From: Cristatella mucedo | Taxonomy: Eukaryota; Bryozoa; Phylactolaemata; Cristatellidae | Length of the DNA stretch: 64,000 nt | Assembly: GCA_009760855.2 (NCBI GenBank) | Contig: WPIO01000017.1 | Span: forward strand, 3,076,001-3,140,000 | Direction: 5' to 3' | Part shown: piece by piece, positions 57,252 to 64,000 of the stretch | Layout: every line of letters starts with the position of its first letter | Numbering within the stretch: the first letter of the stretch is position 1 | The notes under the pieces: model-generated | The model's input: the letters and a program-made list of their open reading frames with translations, nothing else | Told to the model about the DNA's origin: nothing | The model's database searches: none | Translations under genes and position numbers: made by a program

Positions 57252-57395
57252 GAGCTGGTTTGGCCCAGTGGTTAAGGTGCTCGCCCCGACAAGATCTGTC
57301 CGAGGACGTGGGATCGAGCTCCGTAGCAAATTGAAGCACCAGAAAAGAGATTAAGTTCTCTATCGGCGCTTTGCAAATGAGTTATATTTATATTT
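57252..57395 (+). mobile_element. tRNA-derived SINE, family 1, copy 4
   Basis: The only plus-strand copy here: GAGCTGGTTTGGCCCAGTGG head, GACGTGGGATCGAGCTCC B-box region and AGAGATTAAGTTCTCTATCG tail. It follows a (GGA)n tract. Confidence 0.8.
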
Positions 57396-58055
57396 TATTT
57401 ATATTTGGGAAGAGGAAGGGGAAGAGAAGGAGGAGGAGGAGAGCGTTCTCACCATCTTTTCACCTAAGCTATCACGAGTCTTATGTCCTCGACGAATCTT
57501 TGGGTGTCATAGTTGACCTGTGGAGAGAAGTAGTGCATTTCCCCACCCTAAACTTGAAACGGCCATGTTTGAAGATAATCAGTTCTACTAGCACGTTCTT
57601 ACTACCGTTCATAGTTTTCTCTCAGTTAAAATTAATCTTTGGCATTTAAAAAATGAACCGATTTCACATAGCTATGTGTCAAGAAATTGATGGACTACTT
57701 TTATTCAACCATGTAGCACCACAGAAATCGTGAGGTTGCGGGAATTAATTTTAATTTTATTAAAGTTTTCATATTTCATTAAAAAAGACAACTTTGAATG
57801 TGAGCCTGTGAGTGAGAGAGTAGGCAGTACAGCTGCGCGGGTAGTTCGATAGAACAGATTAATCTGTCAGGTCAAAAACGGGAGATACCTTATAATTTGC
57901 TCATGCGGCTACGAAATGCCGTCTCATGGTTAAAATTGAAAATTAAATTATAAATTAAGACATGCAATATCAAAGGCCAAGCTTTCAACTAGCAATTTAA
58001 TTAGTTTTGTATTCAAACGTCGTGGAAATGATCTCTCAACGGAGGGGACAAACAT
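57396..58055. other. Non-coding
   Basis: GGA-rich at 57.41-57.45 kb, AT-rich after 57.6 kb. Nothing recognised. Confidence 0.45.
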
Positions 58056-58210
58056 AAAGAGCTTGACTAGGGCAGTCTTTCCTAAGCGGCTCAGATAGAT
58101 AGGCTGGAGTGAGGGAATGAAGAGACCTAAAAGTGAGGCACAGAAACTTGACTACGATACGCTGCTTAATGAGGTAGCCTATGCAGGCCGGCGATTGGTG
58201 TTGTAAAATG
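58056..58210 (-). repeat. L2-like LINE C-terminal remnant
   Basis: GATAGGCTGGAGTGAGGGAA and GACCTAAAAGTGAGGCACAG match the coding end found at 57.0 kb. Confidence 0.6.
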
Positions 58211-58479
58211 TCAGTTACGAATTTCGTGACAGATTTCGCCCAGCTCTAGAGTGCGCGAACACCGAATGCCAGTGCCAGATCTCACAGTGAGGATGACCTG
58301 AAAGTAATGAAGTCTGCACAAGTCCAGAGACGATTTGTCACGAATAAACGGCCCACCTTGCCCGGGGCACCCATGTCTAAAAAAGCCAGAGTTTTTTTAG
58401 GTGTTGTGTAGCTGAAAGAAGGCAGACGTGATTACGGAGCTAATGCCCTACTGACTTAGCCATGCTTCTCATTTTCTTT

Positions 58480-58635
58480 GTGTAGTGTGAGATGAAGTCT
58501 GTTGGCTACCGTATGCACACCCAAAGCATGAAATACTTTGAGTACTCTATAGCAAAATCTCCTGCGTGTAACCCACTTAGTCTTTGTTGCTTTGTGGAGT
58601 TACAGATGGATATACAGTACATTAAAATTATGCGC
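58480..58635 (+). repeat. LINE 3' end remnant, TACAT-tailed subfamily
   Basis: GTCTGTTGGCTACCGTATGC, CACTTAGTCTTTGTTGCTTT and GTGGAGTTACAGATGGATAT are the forward version of the 3' UTR at 50.1 and 60.8 kb. Confidence 0.6.
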
Positions 58636-60755
58636 TTATCTTATGAAGGTCAATTTGAAACAGACATCTATTCTGTGCATAGGCCCAGGGAGGCTATAAT
58701 CGCAGAGCCCATTTGAAGGTGAGACTTTCCAGTTTCTGAGTGACAATAGGTTTACCCATAAATGGAAAGTTAATGTTATCGTGGTTCAACATGAATAAGT
58801 TTGTTGCTATCAAAGTTCGTAAATAAACAGCAAAAGCTTCAGGGGAGTTAAGAGAGTTTGGGGGTGCTAGAAGGCAACGAAAGATAAAAGTACGAAATGG
58901 CTGTGCGTAGTCATCGTAGAAATGAAATCCTATATTGCGCTTGGCGGCATCACCGGCAAGAAGAAGAGTATAAGTTGTGGAAAGATGTGTACCTAGTACA
59001 GATGTCTGGGGTGCCTAGTACTTAAAAAGTTCCCATGGTAAAATTCGGTCATTTACCTCTGCGCTCTGGAATTAAAAATTGAAATGTTACATCCTCATTC
59101 AATCTTTCAGCTCAATTGTTTGTACAGGTGGGCATGTAGGCATACGTACATATATACATACAGATCTAAAAGAATTTGTATTTATAGCAACGCATATATC
59201 ATACATATACACACGCGTACAAGTACATGCACACACAAACACAAACACTCGCACACATACAACACACACACACACACACACACTCTCACATACAGTTGGC
59301 CTCAGACTTACGAAATAGATAGAGACCTAAAAATCTGTCGTAAGTTAAATTTCCCTAAGTCAAGAATAGTATATGATATATTCTACTATGATACGTTCTG
59401 ACGAAAACATAGAGAGGTAAACGAATTGAATATTTTCTTCACAAATGCATACCAAATAAGAAATAAATAAGAACAATTTAATAAGATTATATTTACATAC
59501 CATAGTATGGAGTATTTTTGGGCATAAAGAAGCCAGCAGTTGTAGCTGTGTACATTGAGTGTACATTGAGTACTGGGAGAAAAGGGTGAGGTGGAGTTGA
59601 ACGATCAATCGCTGGAGGATCATCAACTCCCTCTTTCTCTAAACTGTCGTGACTGGTAGATGGCTAAAATGAATCAGCCGCCTTCGAGTGGATGGTTGGG
59701 GCTCACTTGTTATTATTTTGATGAAATAATGATCAAGCTAGAGCCCTCAATACCCACAATGCATAGCTGTCAGACATAGTTTCCTCCCTACTGTTTGGAG
59801 CATTGTCAAATCTTGATTGACCGCGCGAGGATTTTGAAAGTTTTCTTGGATACATTTTGTTTTTTAATTTTTGCGAGACAGTGGCCTTGCTCGTATCTCT
59901 GAATTTCCGTAAGTAGAATAGTTTTAAGTTGGGACTGACTGTTAGTGAATACAATATACGCTTGTAAGTATATCTGCGTTTGTAAGTGTATCTGCGTTTT
60001 CATCCAATGCGATTCATCCAAACGTTTCAAACGCCGCGGCTTGCTTGGACTAAACACGTGCTACTTCAGAGAGTTTTCCATTTCGTATTCAAAGCCTAAC
60101 CACCTTCCAAAATTTTAAGAGCTGTAAACAGCCACCAGCTTAAAAAGAGAGAACAAGTTAAAAAGAACATAGAAGAACTACGGGTACATTTCAGGAAGTA
60201 GGTAGCATAGCAAACCAGTGAACGAAGTGCATAGGGTAAAGAAAGTGTTTAAGTGTACAGCAGCAGAAAAATGCTATATAATTTAGGTATAGAGTTCCAC
60301 AATTGATGATCTGCTGAGACAAAGGCACCTGCTGACAACGAAATATCCTCGCACAGAGGTGTAGGTGTAAGTGCAACTGAATGCATTTATCGCAGGTGCT
60401 GTCATTCTACAGCCAGCAGGCAAATCGGACCAAATTACTGATTGCACGATACGATTTGCATATTAGATAGGCTGACAATTACGGAGATATCGGCATAGGC
60501 AAGAATACGTTTTAGATCCCACGGAGCTATTTATGAATCCCACGGAGTTATTTACATAACTTCACTGGATCAAAAAATTGTGCAAGAAAAAATCAAGGTT
60601 AACAAGGCACGCAATCGTATGGCGAAAGCGTAGCAACCAGTGAATCTTCTCGGTTGCACTGAAACGATATAGGGCCATTAAGGAAATTAATGAACCTGAA
60701 TTCATTCTGCTACCATTTCAAAATCTAGTTATGTTAAACTTTAGCTATGGACTGC
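58636..60755. other. Intergenic, no gene recognised
   Basis: AT-rich DNA with short frames; contains the CA microsatellite at 59.2 kb. Confidence 0.45.
59209..59289. repeat. (CA)n microsatellite
   Basis: CA-rich with a perfect ~22-bp core and degenerate ACACACAAAC flanks. Confidence 0.9.
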
Positions 60756-60759
60756 TACG

Positions 60760-61850
60760 TACCTAATGTAATATAATGTATCTCCGTCTGTAACTCCACA
60801 AAGCCACAAAGACTATCTGGGTGTTACGCAGGAGAGTTTTGCATAGCCCACTCACAGCCTAGGCGACTTTCGGTACGCATTCGGTAGCCAACAGACTTCG
60901 TCTCACGCAACAAAGAGAAAGTGGGAAGTATAGCAGAGTCAGGAGAGCAGTTGAGGTAGTGAGTAGCATAGAAGTAGCAGCTCAGGACCGCTGAAAAGGA
61001 TGAGCCATAGTCGGCAGCAGGAGAGCCGTTGTCGTTGCGTAAGAATTGTGGAAGCGAGTTACACAGTCTAGGACCTGCAGAGCTAAGTGGGTCAGCTTAA
61101 GAACTTTGCTCTGTATCCGTTGATCAACCGGCATCCATCCTAGCTCTTTTAGCAAAGGAGACACGTGCTCAAACCTTTGGGTCTTGAAGACAAGCCTTGC
61201 AGCCATATTCATTGTCTGCTGTAGTGGCATAATAGCTTTCTTTGGCAGCCCAGCCAAAAGGGAATTACAATAATCAAGCCGAGACAGACCTAAGGAGCTA
61301 GCTAATTTTTTTGCAAGCCACAGTGCGAGACAGCTCCTAATCTTGGATAGGGATCGGGCGTGATGGCCAGCTGTAGAAGCAGTCTTCTGAATGAAGCTTT
61401 TAAAATTGAGGTAGCTGTCGAAAACGACACCTAAATTTCGAGCACGTAGTGTTGGTCGCACAAAAGCATCACCTATTAGAAGAGCAAAGCCTTCTAATCC
61501 AGCCACACGCTTAGGGTGTCCCATGAGCTGCAGTTTTGTTTTATCTTCATCTAGTTTCAAAAAGTTTTCCGACATCCAAGATCGAATGTCGGCAAGGCAA
61601 GCATTCAGTTTATCAGTTGTGCAGCAGGTTCCGACGGTTTGAATGACAAATACAGCTGAGTATCGTCAGCATAAAAGTGATATCCTATTCCACGGGCCTT
61701 AATAACTTTTCTCAGAGGTTGAGTATAATAACAGCATGGGACCGAGCACGGACCCTTGAGGGACGCCGCAGGTGACCCGTCTCGTGTGTGAGACCTGACC
61801 CCCACACGACAGGGATTGAACACGATGTACTTGGTATTGCTACTAGGACA
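60760..61850 (-). mobile_element. L2/CR1-like LINE, RT-to-3' fragment
   Basis: Minus frames 61856-61605 and 61575-60982 give FYADDTQLYLSFKPSEPAA, MSENFLKLDEDKTKLQLMG, LSRLDYCNSLLAGLPKKA and LKELGWMPVDQ, close to the copy at 50 kb. A stretch of the C-terminal coding region (about 50.41-50.54 kb in the other copy) is deleted at about 61.08 kb. The 3' end shows the TACAT-type tail (complement near 60765-60785). Confidence 0.88.
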
Positions 61851-61859
61851 ATGCATCGT

Positions 61860-62365
61860 TTGTCAGAAATTGAAAAAATTGCTATCCTTTCGCCAACAAC
61901 TTATTGTGCCATTACCTTATTACAGCCGATATCCAAAAGCAAGACAATGATCTCTAGATATCTCGGCAATTATTACTACAACACTGGACTCCTTCGCTGA
62001 GTGTTTTGCTCTATAGCTGATGACTGAATTCTGAATACGCAATGCTTTCCACTTGGACCGGTGCTAGCATAACAATTTTCCGATCAATTCTATTCAACCT
62101 CAGGATTCAGTAATGGATCTCTTGCGATATTCACTATTGCATTAAACAACGATCTGCACTTTTATCCCATCGCCTCGTGTCTGTTTTTCTCACAGAGAAT
62201 TCCAACTTCCCTTGATGCCTGTTGAGTCTAACTATCTGCTTACTCTTCATTTCACAGGAGGAGCAAAACAATGTAGATCTATCTAGAGGGATTCCTAAGC
62301 ACTGGCGCTACTCTTGGTAGGAAACAAGGTAGTAGCGCAGAATTAGCACTCCGTTTAAAAGTTAA
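61860..62365. other. Non-coding
   Basis: Nothing recognised beyond a short frame (61840-62000) with a vague helix-turn-helix look. Confidence 0.4.
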
Positions 62366-62545
62366 AGGTTAGCTAATTCACCAGCCTCATTTATATAGGA
62401 GCAGAAGAGCCTGAACGGTCATCATCACAGCTTGCAGTGAGCAATTAAGGATTGTTCACATGACGCATGACATGACGCATGACTTAAACTACGACCTGGA
62501 TCGTGAAGAGTGAGCCCCCTACCCCTAAGCTAAGACCCAGGGGTG
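62366..62545 (-). mobile_element. tRNA-derived SINE, family 2, copy 7 (diverged)
   Basis: TTAGCTAATTCACCAGCCTC end, GCTTGCAGTGAGCAATTAAG body and a head region containing a short tandem CATGACGCATGA duplication in place of the B box. Confidence 0.6.
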
Positions 62546-62769
62546 AAGTGCATTCTGAAATACAAAAATACCGCTGAACCCTAGCGAACAAGCGGAATTG
62601 CCAACTAAAGTAGGGCGATGCAAAGCAATCGATGCTGTCGGCCATTTGAAGTGCCTGAGACATTTAAGCGGGCGTCAGGTTCAGCACGAGGATGGTCTCC
62701 GATCTGGCTGCTATGAAGGTGAGTCAGAATGCTTCCAAGGGCATCCGAAATGAAGCAGGCATAGCAAAT

Positions 62770-62855
62770 GCATGGAGAGAGAGAGAGAGAGTGAGTGAGA
62801 AAAAGGCAGAGCGAGAGAAGAGAGAGAGAGTGAAGGAGTGAGAGCGAGAGCGAAC

Positions 62856-62908
<53 letters not shown>

Positions 62909-62923
62909 GGAGAGAGAGAGAGG

Positions 62924-62969
<46 letters not shown>

Positions 62970-63022
62970 CAGACAGACAGACAGAGAAAGAGAGACAGAG
63001 ACAGAAAGACAGAGACAGATAC
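62770..63022. repeat. (GA)n / (GACA)n purine microsatellite
   Basis: About 250 bp of GA-rich DNA grading into GACAGACAGACA. Ser/Leu and Arg/Glu frames over it are artefacts. Confidence 0.95.
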
Positions 63023-64000
63023 TGAGCTGATACCGAGCTACCGATTAGCAAAAATGTGACTCGCCTATTCGGGGGAGGGGCCAAAGTCGGCGCCCGCTTC
63101 CGATGCGCTGCTTCAGGGTCCGTCCTTAGATGAGGCTACTGGTTTTTTAGCGTGATTAGCATATTGTTATTCAAAGCTAGAGGCTTTACGGACGGAGCGC
63201 AAGAGTAGCTTCAGCTACTGCCTTTCTAAAGACGACATCGCACTTTAGGGGACGCAGAGGCATCACTCTTGGAGCCTTTCAGCGTTTCAGTTTCGCCTAG
63301 TTAATGGTTAAAGGGCTAAAGCCTTTCCGGTGCCGTCAGGATACGGAAGGTTTTAAAATTTTCTGGAAGAAACCGTGTTTGAAGTCTGTGAAACTGGCGT
63401 GACAAACTGACGCTATCCGTTGAAAGTGGTCTAGGATCTTAGCATCCAACCACGGTTGCTGCTACTTTCTCTTTGCCTGTCACTCCATTACGATCAGATT
63501 TGCAATGTTTTTGCATTCACAGATTACTGCTTTCTGCTGAGACCAAACCTTTTTAAAAAAATACTTACTGTGAATAATTTAGACACTCAGTCAACAATTA
63601 TTATCATTTTTTATTCGTAGCACTGATAAAATAAGAAAACTACCTCTACAATACCCCTGAAATAGAAGCATTCAGGTTTTCAAGTAAACTGGACGCATCT
63701 GGAAATAGGCAAGTCTGCCCTTGGCTAGCAAAACTATCAAAACAGGAAAAATAGGTTCTGTGAAGATCACATGTGGAGACGTTCGGTTCGCTTAATTGGA
63801 AAATTTAGGCCCTTCCTTAAAAAAATTCAAGGTCACAGGTGTGACACGACTCTGTTCAGTGGGCTAAACATCGATTAGATATAGCGACGACTAACTTTTT
63901 TCGTTGCGGTCAAGTGATATTGCTGAAAAACAAAAAGTACAACGCGTTGACTAACCACGGCTACTAGCTGCGCATACAGCGCTGAGTTGATATCGATCCA
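63023..64000. other. Window end, no gene recognised
   Basis: No homology-bearing frames on either strand. Unique-looking sequence. Confidence 0.45.

Noticed and set aside
61840-62000. Possible Tc1/mariner helix-turn-helix (LSEIEKIAIL ... ISKSKTMISRYL)
   Set aside because: Resemblance is too short, with no DDE region downstream.

Overview
This is animal nuclear DNA. It has long intron-rich genes with GT-AG splice sites, no operons, and dense tRNA-derived SINEs, LINE fragments, hAT transposon remains and microsatellites. The three recognisable genes are metazoan: an NDRG-family gene, a KLHL10-type BTB-BACK-Kelch gene and a cytosolic 5'-nucleotidase III (NT5C3) gene. The repeat mix, and a transposon protein family best known from arthropods and cnidarians, suggest an invertebrate. 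A sponge- or cnidarian-grade marine animal is a guess; the species cannot be fixed from this sequence.

Layout. About 0.5-13.7 kb (+): ten exons of an NDRG gene whose start codon lies upstream of the visible exons. Its introns hold a decayed transposon protein, two copies of an unclassified ~300-bp repeat, SINEs, a LINE 3' end and long TA/CA/GT tracts. 14.4-15.1 kb (+): an unrecognised intronless reading frame with a promoter-like upstream region. 16.8-17.9 kb: a BED-finger hAT remnant. 18.4-22.9 kb: two LINE fragments arranged head to head. The left one carries an exact 103-bp copy of KLHL10 coding sequence between 69-bp direct repeats. 24.2-34.6 kb (+): the KLHL10-type gene in five exons. 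35.8-36.3 kb: a second BED-hAT fragment. 37.0-47.3 kb (-): a complete NT5C3 gene in seven exons, probably with one GC-AG intron. 48-64 kb: no host gene recognised; LINE 3' ends, SINEs, a ZMYM1-like hAT transposase pseudogene and purine or CA microsatellites.

Connections. KLHL10 and NT5C3 are tail-to-tail neighbours 2.4 kb apart. From memory, human KLHL10 is also next to an NT5C3 paralogue (NT5C3B, 17q21), so this looks like very old linkage. The encoded proteins do not form one pathway: NDRG is a non-catalytic alpha/beta-hydrolase-fold protein, KLHL10 a CUL3 ubiquitin-ligase adaptor, and NT5C3 a pyrimidine nucleotidase. On the mobile side, the L2/CR1-like LINEs and one SINE family share a 3' stem-loop tail, pointing to a LINE/SINE partnership.

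Limits: exon boundaries were placed by eye from homology, phase and splice consensus. Repeat edges are approximate and no searches were run.
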